Positions 24,217 through 36,162 of a stretch of DNA of 64,000 nucleotides are shown one piece after another. Position 1 is the stretch's first letter. Each line of letters starts with the position of its first letter. The translations under genes and the position numbers were made by a program. The stretch comes from Paramarasmius palmivorus. Its lineage: Eukaryota > Basidiomycota > Agaricomycetes > Agaricales > Marasmiaceae. The notes beneath the pieces are model-generated. The model searched no databases. It had not been told where the DNA came from and saw nothing but the letters and a program-made list of their open reading frames with translations. The DNA lies in assembly GCA_037176845.1 (NCBI GenBank), contig JAYKXP010000077.1:124001-188000 (forward strand), written 5' to 3'.

Positions 24217-25384
24217 TAGTTGTATGCCTGGTAAAATGGACAACGTAACCATGTGGAAAAGTACAGGTTCTATACAACATCGAGCTGACGAATGACAACG
24301 TAGGTGATAGGACCAAGTGGTGGTGTTCGACAGCGTGTTGTCATGGTTTAAGACGGTGGGTGGTTGGGTGAACAGAATTGTCCTTATGTCCCATTTAATC
24401 ACCCTTGTCATCGACTAGGATCGTACAATTTGTGCAACGATTTGTGCAAAGGGTGACTTTTACGGCACTTCGGAACATTGGAAGGGTCATTCATTTAGCT
24501 GTGAGTTCCTCCGGCCGTTGATCGATTTAATCTAGGCTTGTGACATGCCATAGTAGTAGTACGTAGGGGCCCCTTTGGCAGGAAATATGTTTAAGTGATG
24601 TTTACGGGAGTAATGAGAACGTGTCATTTCGCGTGTGAGAGACTCGCAAAAGCCTCGCATTAATACTACTCGGGCCAACAGAAAGTTCTGGTCACCATGA
24701 CGTCACGCGCCAAAGATCGCATTCGATGAGGATTTGATATGAAGATTTATATTGTCAGGCGAGTACTTCAATCTTCCACATACACGCACTCCGTCGCATA
24801 TACTGAGTGTTCCAAAACGTATGGCTGTTTATTGAACGCTTGCCGTCATAGTGACCAAAACTTTCCGAGTAAATCTCTGTGCAATACAGGGTACAGTGCT
24901 AGATATACACAATCTATTATGCGTAGCTGAGCGATTTGAAGCGAATTCGAGGCTACACAGAGAGTAGATTGATGCGAAGATGGGGAAGGAGGTAAAGGCG
25001 AGTAGTAGATGATGGGAAAGCTAGGACGAGGGTTTCCCAAAAAGGGTGGAAACCGTTTCAAGTCTCGGCAAATCCCTAAAATGTGTCCTGCCAAATTCTG
25101 ACCGAATAACATTCATTAATGTTCATTGATCGTAGCAGCACTCCATGCTACTCTCCAGATGATCCCCAACGTAATACAGAAGATTTTCGTTTCGGAGGAT
25201 GCAATATATGACACGTAGGATAACGCCTCCAAATCAACTTACATTGGGTGTGAATGTCCATTTTTCTTCTATCCTCATCGACTTGCCCTCAGAACTAGTT
25301 CAAAAACCAACGCAACACCGTTCTCTCGATCGCCAAAATCACCGTACGCTCAGGCTCCATTCAATGAAATCTGCTTCTCCCGCT
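24217..25384. other. Intergenic, upstream of gene E
   Basis: There is no gene. 24480-24560 resembles 30340-30420 and 32640-32720 (TTCATTTAGC...CCTTG wording) and is the outer promoter flank of family 2. 25120-25400 (CTCCAGATGATC...CGTAATA) matches 32780-33080. The remainder shows nothing. Confidence 0.4.
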
Positions 25385-26660
25385 TTCGCTCGGCTTGGGT
25401 AACCCTAACCCAAGCCTACAGCAAACACGTTGAATTAGTCATCGGAGGAAGCCTTTTCTTCCAACCCCCATCATCTCGCTGTACGAATTTCAGGTTCTCG
25501 ATGACTAGCTGCAAGATATACAAGAGGTATCTGAGGGTTGTCGAGGTGTAATAGGATGCCAGGACGACTAGTCAGTGAACTCGACGGTGATTTTTCAACG
25601 TATCTGATTACATCTTTCCGCAGATCGATAACGCAACTCGATACAGAAGACGAATGTTCAGGAGGTCGTAGCTATGGGGGCAAACATACATGTTGTGTAT
25701 GTTCAGCGTGAAGACGTGCGTGTAACATACTCGGCTTTTCGTGTTGTTGTGCTTACATCTTTGCGTAGATCGATAACGCTGCTCTGTCCAGAAGACGACG
25801 CCCCCGGCTTGCGTCAGGTCTTCCTCTATGTGTTGTGCTAAGATATCGACGCTTCGTCTCCACGTCAACGTCACACCTTCTAAACGAACCCCAGCCCATA
25901 CTTGGCCCACACTGAGTGGCACCAAGTTTTATGCTGGGAAGATCGTCTAGGAAAGCGTTGAGTGGATCTTCAAGTGCGCTGGACATGCCATAGAAGTACG
26001 TAGCCTGGCATCCACACCTTCTGTCATCCCCGCCGAACAGCCGCTGATGATGCAATTTAGATCTCGAGCGAGATGGAGTAGGCTTCGGAGCTCCTTTCTC
26101 CGCCTTACACCATCATAGATAACCCTCATTCGCAGATAATTCCTACTCTTGCGGATTCATCACCCACGGTCGCAAAGTGCTGGGTTGGCCTTGGGGACCT
26201 GCGGAAGTATGTTATTGCTTTTTTCCCTCCTGAAGCGATTATTGCCCGAAACCTTTCCCAATACCTCTGCTCTCTGTGAACGTATCCTACCTCCCGCTAT
26301 CACACGAAGACGTCTGCCTGGGGTAATGGTTGAGGTATCTAGTACACACACCCATGCCACACTTTACTGAAGATAAGTTTAAGACCGACCCCCGGAACCG
26401 TCGGGTATTATACTCGTTTTCCACTTTGTTCTCGATACATCCTGATGCCTGATTCTCGGTCGTTTAGAATGTGTATTACAGATAACAGTGGTGCGCTCAA
26501 ATATGATTCCATTCTTTCCTAGGGTAATCACGGGGGTGGAAATAAAGGAGATGAATGAGTATCCCAAACCTCTTCCCCCTTCTTGGTCGTTATCGAGAGT
26601 GGTGCGCCCGTTGTATGGCAGTGATACAAGTTGCACGCCGATCACCTGGTCTATATATAT
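25385..26660 (+). repeat. Dispersed module R1, long copy
   Basis: It starts at CTTGGGTAACCCTAACCCAAG (about 25393) and runs through CCAACCCCCATCATCTCGCTG, GATGACTAGCTGCAAG, two internal TTACATCTTTSCGCAGATCGATAACGC repeats (about 25607 and 25748) and CACACCTTCTAAACGAACCCCAG. It ends near the AGGGTAATCA box at about 26520. The gag part found at 35 kb, 53 kb and 58 kb is absent here. Confidence 0.65.
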
Positions 26661-28340
26661 CATTCCAAGATAAATCCTCTATCGCGCCATTAACTGATAG
26701 CTAGTTGTGATTCCTTCAAATCTAGTAAACGTGTTTGCTAAGATGTTATACGAATTCCTGGTGGATTCTGGTGGAAATAAAAGGTTATCATGTTCTCGGA
26801 GAACGATGTCCGTGTAACGGCTGGTGGAGCCCGGTAGAGTATCCAACATTCAATATTCAATCACTGGATTTATCACAGGGCACAGGTTAGGGTGGCGAAC
26901 ACTTATTACACGTTTCTGAGTCTGCACCGCGTGCGTCAACGGAATGTCTCCTCGACGAAATGCACAAATCAAGCAAACTGAGCATTCTAAAAGCTAGAAA
27001 CCCAAGACGGTACCCTTCGAGAATGGAAGGGAAAGACTTTGTAACCCCGTCTATGCAAGGCTATGTTATGATTCCAAGGCACGTTCGTCGCTCGAACGGG
27101 TAGTGGACCGAGACCGAGACAGGGTTTCGTTACGGTGATGGTAGTCTTCCCAGGTAGGACAAGGCGGAAACACGGGGGTCGCGATAAACCCATGCTGTAG
27201 TAAAGTGGTGGTGGCTGAAAAGTCGTTTCTGATAACTTTTATGGCTGTCGACAATGGCCTGCAGCCGCAAAAATTCTTCGGGTAGACTTCTGATTGGCTT
27301 TTAGACTTCGAGGACTTCAAGGATCAATGATGTGAGCGCACTCTCGTTGCCAGAATGGAGTGGCCGAGGGATGCAGAGAGAATGCGTCGATATGTTAGTG
27401 ATAAGGTTAGATGTATCTACGAGACAAAACAAGGAAATCTATCTAGAGCACATGCAAAACGCGACGAAACACTCCAAAATGCGGACGCACATGCGTCGCG
27501 GGGAATGGGTTCCATTCCACTGTTTTCCACGGTTCCCATACAACTTGCTCAGGTCGAAATCAATCAAATTCAAGAAGAACGTGCAAGGTAACGTTACATG
27601 TACCATGTCAGTAATGGGCGTTTCGGACATTAAAAGTACCGAAAGGAATTTTCAATTTATTAATCTGAGGTAGATCGGAGAACCGTCTCCAAACGTGCCT
27701 ATCTATACTCCCGCTTGTGGTGAAGAAGTAACGTTACTTCCATCATTTAAGCGCCAAACTGGCGCCGAAGTTTCCTTGGGGGTGCGAGGAAGGCGCACCA
27801 GAAAGGAAAATCTACTCTGAGGAATTGGGTGCGAAAGGGCGAGATTTATTTGGGTGGAATAAATCGCTAGGACAACTAGTGGGTGAACTCGGCAGTGTTT
27901 TCCCGTCCATCTGATTACATCTCTGCGCAGATCAACAAGGCACACGATGTAGCTGGCTTGGGTCAAACGAGGTGCATACGTCATATAATGTATTTCTCTC
28001 CATGTGTTGTGCTCACGAAACATTAAAGGACAGTGCTTCTTCGTCCACGTCAAGGTTACACCTTCTAATCGAACCCCAGCCCAACACGTACTAGTAGTGG
28101 CACCTGGTTTGATGCTGGAGAGTTTTTGAAAAGTGTCGTACACCCTCCAATACACCTCCCCCGTGGGCATAGTTGAGTGTAAAAATAGTCATTGCAACAT
28201 CGCTTTGAGCGGCCATTTCCGTTGTGACCTAACTTGAGTTGCCCTGCCAATCAGCCTACGGGGAATTAATGGCCCGCACACGAGACAATGGATCCGATAA
28301 CGAGTCAAGCAGGAAGAGTAGTATACTATTAAACTTTATT
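26661..28340. repeat. Intergenic with R2 copy 2, downstream of gene F
   Basis: 27530-27800 is R2: GTGCAAGGTAACGTTAC at about 27580, CTCCCGCTTGTGGTGAAG at about 27705 and GCGCCAAACTGGCGCCGAAG, a perfect GGCGCC-centred palindrome, at about 27751. 27840-28090 is a partial R1 copy (TGATTACATCTCTGCGCAGATC). 28150-28340 is the 3' flank shared with E. No gene is visible in 26661-27530. Confidence 0.55.
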
Positions 28341-29995
28341 TCATATCACATCGTCGTAGTTAGGAGGCACATCAATAACAATAGCCCCATCTCCTTCCGC
28401 TTCCTCCTCGAATGCGACCATTTCATTGGTCATCGTAGGTGGTCTCCAACCGCTATCATCATGTATGCGAATAAACGTCTGTCTACTCAGAGCTGGACCT
28501 GGAGTTTGCTGAGAATCGACCTGAACCATTTGAGTATTCTGATTTTGAAATCGATCAGGAATCCTCTGTGATTGTGATGGTTCAGCGGAATAACGGTGCT
28601 CCGATGATGACTGTGCCTTTCTCGCATTTCTGGGACATTTATCCGATGCATCTGTCAAAACAAATGGAAGAATAGTGCATATGTTCCTTATCTTCTTTGC
28701 TTGATGGTGCTTGTGACAAATGTATAAGGCAATTATAAGCGTTAGAATCGGAAGAATCACTCCGATGGTGGCGGGGAGTATTACTGAACGATGCGATTGA
28801 GATTGCAATTGCGATGGGGTCATATTCTTGGTGGTGTTTGAACTACCAACATGTCAGGATACAGACAAGTTTGAAATCATTCAAAGGTGTTAGTCACCTT
28901 CCAGGTGTAGGAAGAAGAGTCACAGTCATTTGAACGACAGTGGATCTTCCAAGATTATCCGTGGTCAACACGGATGTAGTTCTGACTGTCGACGACGCGA
29001 AATTTGTCGTGGCATCCAAATGAGGTGATTGCGCTGGGATAGTATCATTCGGGGGTGTTTTTTGTGGACTAGGCGATGTCATATCAGAAACAATCGGGTT
29101 TATGGTTGAACCTTTTGATTTACCGTGGAGGCGTGGCAGTAAAAGTCGAAATTTCTGTAACGACAGTTGTTCGTCCGAGACCATTCGTGGTCGTCACTGT
29201 ATACGTTGTAGTTGCCAGCGAGGGATCATTTTCCAGAGCATCGGAAGCCTGGTTGCTCCCTTCTTTTGCTGTTGTTCCGGAAGGCGAAGTGCTTGCGTTT
29301 GGTATCGATTCTGACCTGCGTAGGCTTGTGGGCACCTTTACTGCAATGTTCAATTTATCAGTATCCTTGGAAAGCCCACTGTGTGTTCACTCGCCTTTAT
29401 TGCTCGAGTCGAAGCTCTGAGTCTGGATAAGTGGAAGCATGGGATCCACAGCAGACATTGGTTCAATCCCTGTAGAGATTAATCAGTTCATTGGATAAGA
29501 CAACATTCAGACTTTCACTTACCGGGATCCGTTGCGCTTTCAGTGGTGCTTGGCCTGACTTCTCCTGATTGAAGGGATGAGCATATTTGCAAATGAATCA
29601 AACATGTACGGATTATGATCACCTCTAAAGCTGGGATCTGGCGGGATCTGGCCTGATATCGGTTGCTAGTGGTTGATTATCGTCTTAACGGGCTAATGAT
29701 ACTTACTTGAAGATCTAGCAGATGCAAAAAATGCAGAAGACGTCGAGTTGCCTTCTATAGCTCGGGCAAGTGTCGGGAATATATCAATTTGAGAAAGGGT
29801 ACTTGTAGGTGTCGGTCGTTGATCTATCAGTTACGGGAAGCACTCTTATCAGTATTACACTGTACCACGATCGACAGTTGCTTACCTGTGGTGACGGCTG
29901 TGTCTAAATTGAACTTTATTATCAAAATAGATTCCGGGGTACTTGGGTTAGGACTGACCTCCTTGCCGATGTAGAAGGTCCTCCACCCTCGACAT
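28341..29995 (-). CDS. Family 2 gene F: complete mucin-like single-pass protein ending PPNYDDVI
   Basis: Exons complement(join(28341..28842,28898..29068,29124..29340,29395..29469,29523..29564,29707..29823,29886..29903,29959..29995)), 392 aa; all seven junctions keep phase. The first exon encodes MSRVEDLLHRQG and the second is an 18-nt micro-exon (TAVTT). The exterior is Ser/Thr/Pro-rich and carries two related repeats, TVTTTNGLGRTTVVTEIST and SVLTTDNLGRSTVVQMTVT. The transmembrane helix spans about residues 246-268; the cytoplasmic side is marked by HKHHQAKKIR. The tail has IRIHDDSGWRPP, an acidic run (EEEAEGD) and VPPNYDDVI-COOH. One intron starts GC (GCGAGT, 29394). There is no cleavable signal peptide, so an N-out signal-anchor topology is inferred. 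Best template for the family. Function unknown. Confidence 0.82.
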
Positions 29996-30067
29996 ATTTT
30001 CACAGGAAGATGAGAAGTGATAGTTCTGAAGAAGGTGAGCGACAAAAAAGGATGAATACGACTTGTG

Positions 30068-30130
30068 TTATATACGTTAGGATCTTCAACTTTAATATAT
30101 CAGTTGATGAAATTAAAACCAGGCTGTATG
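30068..30130 (-). promoter_or_regulatory. Family 2 promoter block of gene F
   Basis: The minus strand carries CAGCCTGGTTT, TTTCATCAACTGATATATT and the TATA box GTATATAAC about 75 bp before the ATG. The block matches those of genes E, G and H. Confidence 0.65.
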
Positions 30131-30881
30131 TCCTCGCTTTAGGAGCGAATAGTCAGGTTCTATACAACAACAGCTCTGCTTCATTATCAATAACCCACGG
30201 AAAATGGTAACGTACATGGTAAGTGACCTTATTCGGTAACATAGTGGTTCAAGACAGTGAGTGATTAGGTGAGCTTTATGGTCGTTTTAATCGAATAGGA
30301 TCATACGATTTGTGCAAAGGGTGAGCATTTGTCTTTGCAGCACCTCGGAAGGATAACTCAGTCATTCATTTAGCCATGGCTTCCTTATGTCCTTGCTGTG
30401 CACCGATGTAAATGGCACTCAAAACAGCCGCTGATCGCGGTCGTTCAGAAGACAGAAGACTCATTCCACGCCACCACGTGTCGGTTTAGCGCCGACGATG
30501 CAGAGAGCCGAGGGGCTTTGGCAGTGCCCTAAGGCTGTTGCCGGCACTAAAGGTGGTGGTATAGATGAGGAAACGGTACGGTACATCGGGCCTATCTACG
30601 GAAACGATCACGTAGCTCAGGTGGAAACGCTAGAGTGCAACGCTACTGCACTCAAAATGCGGAAAATCATAACTACGACGCACAGCATAGGAAAGCGAGC
30701 TCCCACCGCTACTTCCAATAGGCATTTTTGAATTTCTTTGGATTTTGGGAACGTGGTTTATCAAACTATTTTTGGACTTAAGCAGCAGGCGAGCATGTGA
30801 TGGCGTGGAATGCAAGCGCCGAGTCTTCTATCTTATCGGTGACGATGAATCGGACGAATCAAGCAAGAAGAGTGTACACTG
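30131..30881. repeat. Intergenic between F and G, containing a dispersed repeat
   Basis: There is no gene. 30470-30510 (CACGTGTCGGTTTAGCGCCGACG) matches 51005-51025. 30510-30650 (CCGAGGGGCTTTGGCAGTGCC...GTGGTGGTAT...GATGAGGAAACGG) is present in inverted orientation at about 41370-41500. 30730-30880 is unremarkable. Confidence 0.55.
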
Positions 30882-32333
30882 TCAAATTCTATTCCGTATC
30901 ACATCGTCATAATTCGGAGGCATATCAATAATGATAGCCCCTTCTTCTACTTCCCCTTCGACTGCGACTATTTCATTGGTCATCGCAGGTGGTCTCCAAC
31001 CGCTATCATCATGTATACGAATCAAGGTCTGCCTCCTCGGAGCTGGAGCTGGAGCTGGAGTTGGGGTTTGCTGAGGATCAACAGGAATAGCTGAAGTATC
31101 CTGATTCTGAAAGGGATCAGAAATCCTTCGTGGCTGTGGCTGTGGTTGTTCAGCGGCGCTTCCCTCAGCCTGTTCGGACGACTGCGCTTTCCTTCGACGT
31201 TTTTCCGGTACATCCATCATAAGAAATGGAAGAATAGTCCATGCATGCCTTATCTTCTTTGCTTGACGGCGCTTGTGGAATATGTATAACGCAATTATGA
31301 GCGTTAGAAAAGGAAGGATCACTCCAATGGTGGTGCCGATTATGATTGAACGAGGCGAATGTGATCGCGGTGTGTTGACGCTACTGGAGGGGTTTGGACT
31401 ACGAATGTGTCAGAAACAAGGTTATGATCATTCAAAGGTATTGATTTACCTTCCAAGACTATTGGTGGTCGTTGGAGATGTAGTCGTGGCTCTAGACGAC
31501 ATGCTTGTCGGAGTATTTGAACGATGTGATTGCGATGAGACGATACCACTAGGCGATGTGGGATTTGAACTAAGCAATGTTGTATCAGATATATGATTAT
31601 CTGAACCCGTCGAAAGAGTCACAGGAACTGTAACGACTCTATTTCTTCCGAAATTATCTGTAGTCGTAAAAGTTGTAGTTGTGACTATCGGGGAAGGTAC
31701 GCTTTCCGGAGTAGCTACAGATTGTGGAGGAGGGCGGTTCCCTTCTATTGACGTCTCGGAAGATGCAGGGGGTGAGTTTAGTACTGATTTTGACGGAGAT
31801 ACTTCCACTGTTCCTGTTGTCCCAGCAGTCGAAGTGGTTGAGTTTGGTATTGAAGTCGTGGGTAGAACAGTCGGATCTGTGGTAGGTGTTGATCGTTTTG
31901 CGATAATGTGCAAATAAGTCAAACAACATACCACCATGAAAATCCCCCGAGTCAACATTTCCTGGCCCGCCGGCTAATATGATGCTTGATCAGTTTCTCA
32001 AATGATTCAAAAAATAATCAACTTACTGCTAGGGCAGACCTCTACATTGCCTGGACCGTCTAATATGGTGGTTTGCCTAGTTCTGTGAATGACCGCAAGA
32101 ACTGACAGCTTACTAGCGCCTGGTGGTAATGTTGGGAAGGCGGGCGCATCTTCTGGTCCTAACGGTGGTATGTCGGTCCCGTCTTCTGGTCCTAACGGTG
32201 GTATGACGGTCCCATCTTCTGACCCCCAGTCCCCACATATCCCTAATATCGACGTGTTTTCATTGCGATTTGTTGATGTAGTCGTGATTTACATACCTAC
32301 TTGCCGACGTAGAGCACCTTCTACTGGGGACAT
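30882..32333 (-). CDS. Family 2 gene G: variant exterior, tail PPNYDDVIRNRI
   Basis: Exons complement(join(30882..31398,31450..31876,31935..31973,32027..32059,32114..32242,32297..32333)), 393 aa, all in phase. Exon 1 (MSPVEGALRRQV) matches that of F. Exons 2-4 are unlike E/F/H: they encode tandem IPPLGPEDGTD units and two GPGNV modules (NGPGNVEVCPS, GGPGNVDSGDFH). Exon 5 is Ser/Thr-rich with TTFTTTDNFGRNRVVT and SPTTTNSLGR. The last exon has the transmembrane helix (IIIGTTIGVILPFLTLIIAL, about residues 240-262), HKRRQAKKIR, a Pro/Ala linker, IRIHDDSGWRPP and PPNYDDVI extended by RNRI, so the PPxY is not terminal here. An alternative start at 31958 with intron 31877-31934 retained gives an in-frame leader (MLTRGIFMVVCCLTYL). 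Confidence 0.8.
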
Positions 32334-32397
32334 TTCCCCTGGATGAGGTAGTTCTAAAGAAGTTGGACGACAAAGAATGCCAGATACGACTTGGGGG

Positions 32398-32456
32398 TTA
32401 TATACTTCAGAATGACTTTGATATATTAGTTGATGAAAGCCAAGCCAGGCCGTATG
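32398..32456 (-). promoter_or_regulatory. Family 2 promoter block of gene G
   Basis: The minus strand reads CGGCCTGGCTT, TTTCATCAACTAATATATC and TATATAACCCCC. The TATA box lies about 65 bp before the ATG of gene G. Confidence 0.65.
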
Positions 32457-33080
32457 ATCATGCTTTAGTGACGTGTTAGTATAGCTTAGAGAATGGCTGA
32501 GAGAATGGACAACTTGTGCTCTACGAGTGGTATGAACCATGTGAAGAAGAATCGGTTATATATAGTGCCGAACTGCACTTCATTATCAATAAACAATGGA
32601 AAATGACAGTGTGAATGACAGTAACAAGTGGCCGTGTTCCCTAGCATTGTGTGCGGTACCTCTGAACATCGGAAGTTTAGCCGCGAATTCCCCATGTCCT
32701 TGCTGTTTTCCATCAATATCTGTCTACACCGACGTAAAAGTGACTCGAAAAGACTTTTGATCGACTTGAACTTTCATTTACACATAGGAGCACTAACTCC
32801 GTAACACTCTCCAGACGAAGATCTTCAACGTAATATCATAATCGAGATCTTCGGAGGATATTCGAACAGGTGGAAGCCTCTGGTTGCTGGTCTGTTCCCC
32901 ACGAAATCAACTTCCATTTGGTGAATGTCTACTTTTCTTCTATCTTCGTTGACTCTAGTCCAGTTTAGCAACCAGCTTTTGTGCCGACAACAAACCTACC
33001 GTTCTCCCGATCACCGAATATGATAACGTGTTCCATTGATGGAATCAACTTCTATCTGAGAAAAGACAGCTCCCTTGTTC
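32457..33080. other. Intergenic upstream of gene G
   Basis: There is no gene. The outer promoter flank is shared with E and F (CCGCGAATTCCCCATGTCCTTGC near 32680). 32780-33080 repeats 25120-25390. Confidence 0.4.
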
Positions 33081-34900
33081 ACCTTGGGTAACCCTAACCC
33101 AAGCAAGCAGCAAACAGGTCGAATTATGTAGTCATCTGAGCGAGCCTCTTTCTTCCCGACCCCCATCATCTCGCTGTACCAACCTCAGGTTATCGATGAC
33201 TAGCTGCAAGAGATACGGGAGGTATTTTAGGGCTGTCTGGGTGTAATATGATGCCAGGGCGACTAGTGAGTGAACTCGACGGTAATTTTTCGTTTCATCT
33301 GATTACATCTCTCCGCAGATCGATAACGCAACTCGATACAGCGAACGAAGGTTCAGGAGGACGTAGCTATGGGTGCAAACATGCATGTCGTGGATGCTCA
33401 GCATGGAGAGGTGAGTGTACCATACTCAGTCTTTCGTGTGTTGTGCTTACATCTTTGCGCAGATCGATAACGCTGCTCCATCCAGAAGACGACGCAGCTG
33501 GCTCGCGTCAAACGATCTTCCTCTATGTGTTGTGCTAGAATATCGCCGCTTCGTTTCCACGCCAATGTAATACCTTCTAATCGAACACCAGTCCACACTG
33601 GGCGGAAGATCTTTTGAGAAAGCGTTGGGTGAATCTTCGAGTGCGCTGGATACACTGTAGCCTGCCATCCACTCCCTCTGACAATACATTTCAGGTCTCG
33701 AGCGAGATGAACTAGGTCGCGAAGCTCCTTCGTCCGCCTTACACCAGCGTACAGGGTAGTACACCATACATCATCCCTCGCAATCCAGAATCAACTGTGA
33801 CTCGATCCCAGTATCCCGTTGTCATTCTCTATACCAAAAGTACGTATAGCTACCCCCTTGTACCCCTGCTCTCGAACGCTTACTCATATAACTTCCCCCG
33901 CAGACATCCCTTCTCGGTTGAACAGTGTTTGGTTGGCCTCGGGGAACTACGGAGGTACCTATTACAATTCCCTTTGCTCTTCTTCAACGATTGCTGACGA
34001 TACTCCCTCCCGAAGCGACTATCACTTGGATCCTTCCCCATCACCCTTCCCGCGTTCATGTGAAGACACCTCCATGGGGGAATACCCATGTCACGCCTCA
34101 CGACATATCGAAACTCTGAACCTCCACCGACTATCCTTCCCGCCGTCCTATGAAGAACTCTTCCCCCTCTCGGCCCTTCACCGCCTCCATCTACGAAAGA
34201 TGATGCTCCTGCTCTTCCCGCTAGTGACAAGGCCCCACCTTACCCACCGGCTCACCTTTTTTCTGTGATTCCGCTGGGTCTCGCTCTTCCGTTCTTTCCC
34301 CTTCGTTATGGATAAATCTCACACTGTCCTTGGGTGTGCACGCTGTTCATGGGGGTAGTGATTACCCTTCCTCTCTCCTTTGTTTCCTCTGCATCGTCAC
34401 CCACGTCGAAAATTGCTCCGCGGGTGTTATCGGGCTACGACTTTGCTTTCATCGGATACTCGTTGTTTGTTCTGTTCTCGATAAACATTGGCGCCTGATT
34501 CACGTCGTTGAGGACGTGTATTACAGATAACAGTAGTATCTTGGAATAGCATTCTGTTTCTTTCCTTGTAGGGTAATCATGGGAGGTCGGGACATTGATG
34601 TATCATGTCGACGCTTCTCTCATTCTGCCTTTCTAAGAAAGGTTGGGTTCTGCTGTTTCTACGCACAGTTTCTCTCAAGAAAGGTTTCTCCTGCTCCTGA
34701 CTCCAGAAGGGCCTCTCTTCTGACGGTTTTCTTACCTCTCGTGTTTGCGGAAACGGGAATATGCATAGAACCTCGCTCCAGCGCAGAATTAAGTACAGCA
34801 GAGAGATATAAATGGAGGCGGTATTGATGTCGTCCGTTCCTTACCTCTACAACAATCCTGTTTCGCTAACTGCTTCAGCAGTAGTTCTTTATCTCTGTCA
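33081..34900 (+). repeat. Dispersed module R1, long copy attached to gag copy 1
   Basis: The order is CTTGGGTAACCCTAACCCAAG (about 33084), CTTCCCGACCCCCATCATCTC, GGTTATCGATGACTAGCTGC, two CGCAGATCGATAACGC boxes (about 33316 and 33460), then a pyrimidine-rich half (33850-34520), GGGTAATCATGGGAGG (about 34570) and the shared purine-rich AGAGATATAAATGGAGGCG (about 34800), which joins to the gag fragment. Equivalent copies occupy 51245-52760 and 56075-57420. Confidence 0.65.
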
Positions 34901-36137
34901 TCCTTCATTCTTTCCATGATTTCTCGAATAGCAAGCACGCTTCATCGGGTGTTTGGAGAGCCAACTCTTCACCTCCCACATTCGCAGTGGCAATTCTGTG
35001 TGACTGCGGTGCGGGTCATCCTCTTCATTGCTGGTAAGATGTTCCTCGACAGTCTCGAGCTCGGTGGCCAATTTCGGCACAATTAAAACATCGTCCTGTC
35101 CTCATATACTCGTTCCGTTCTTCTTTGGATAATCGTGGCACGGTGATTTGCGGTTGATTCCATGGCATCAATCTGGCGATTGCTTCGATTGACCTATTCT
35201 CTTCAAATCTTTGTTCGAACCTCTTAGCAGCTTCGTACCATCCTTCAAGAGTGGTTGGCACGGTATCCATGTCAAGGATTCTCATCCGAAGTCGAGGTTT
35301 AAGCTTCCGCATGAACATGGCTTGCAACATGTCCTTGTCGGTGATATTGGCTTTCCTCGTCAAGATCTGGAACCGGATAATGAAGTTGGTTACGTCTCCA
35401 GTCTGTTGAAGTAAATGCAAATCATCTCGTGCTTTGCCTTCAACGTCTGGAGGCGAGAAGTCCTTTAGGAACTGTTCTCGAAAAACGTTATATTCGGGGT
35501 AACCGCTGAGGATGTAGGCCCGCCGTTTCTGATGGGCATAATCGTCTGCTCTTCCTCTGCAGAAGGATAGGACGAATGCGATCTTTGCTTGGTTTGTGGT
35601 GTAGACTCTGTCATTTATAGCAAGGTATTCCTCGCACATTAGCAAGAAGCCCTCAGTGTGCGATTCGTCTCCAGTGAACTCATTTGGCGGGTTGAGACCG
35701 ATGTCTTCCGGGAGGTCTTCGGTAACGTTCTGTGACTGCGGCGGAGTCATGATGTGATTGGGGTGTATCTGGTTTTGGCCATCTTGGGACTGGTGCCAGA
35801 TTTGCCTTATTAGGTAGTGGTCTTCGTCATGATGATCTTCTATGTCTAGGCTGTGAAGAAATCCTCTGGAATCTGATTCGTCAGAGGACATTGGTTTGGG
35901 AGAAGGTGTTCTGGATTTTGGCGTGATCGGGGTTGCTTCTTTCTCCAGTATCATCTCTGCTTCAGGGATGACGGGTTCGGGCGTGGGTTGTGGTTTCTGA
36001 GGCCGAGGTAAAGCCCTTCGGATCGATTCGAAGTTCGGGCTGGTCGACGTTTCGGCCGGTCCGGCTTCTGCACCGCAGGCTCCTGGTTCAGGGCTTGTCA
36101 CAGAAGGTGATTTGTCTGAAGTGGACAGGTTCGGCAA
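34901..36137 (-). pseudogene. gag: gag-like polyprotein fragment with CCHC zinc knuckle, copy 1 (LTR-element remnant)
   Basis: The minus-strand frame from 36137 to 35025 encodes about 370 aa: an acidic Pro-rich N-terminus, a retrotransposon capsid-like domain (RGRADDYAHQKRRAY ... EQFLKDFSP ... LQQTGDVTNFIIRFQ ... MFMRKLKPRLRMRIL) and a CX2CX4HX4C knuckle (CFNCAEIGHRARDC) just before the stop. This matches Ty3/gypsy-type gag in layout. The ATG used in copies 2 and 3 is GTG here, so the start is damaged or lies elsewhere. No protease, reverse transcriptase, RNase H or integrase follows; downstream is the R1 module. A non-autonomous or truncated element. Confidence 0.75.
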
Positions 36138-36162
36138 AGGTTCAGCACTCAGCTTGACCTAG

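Noticed and set aside
25393..25420. Telomere-repeat dimers taken as chromosome ends or healed breaks
   Set aside because: Only two repeat units occur at each site, and the same unique flanks follow every time, so they belong to the R1 repeat rather than to telomere addition.
33880..34268. Overlapping 116-149 codon frames on both strands in R1
   Set aside because: The frames are not conserved in the R1 copies at 43.9, 52.1 and 56.8 kb, which carry different stops; they arise from pyrimidine-rich DNA.
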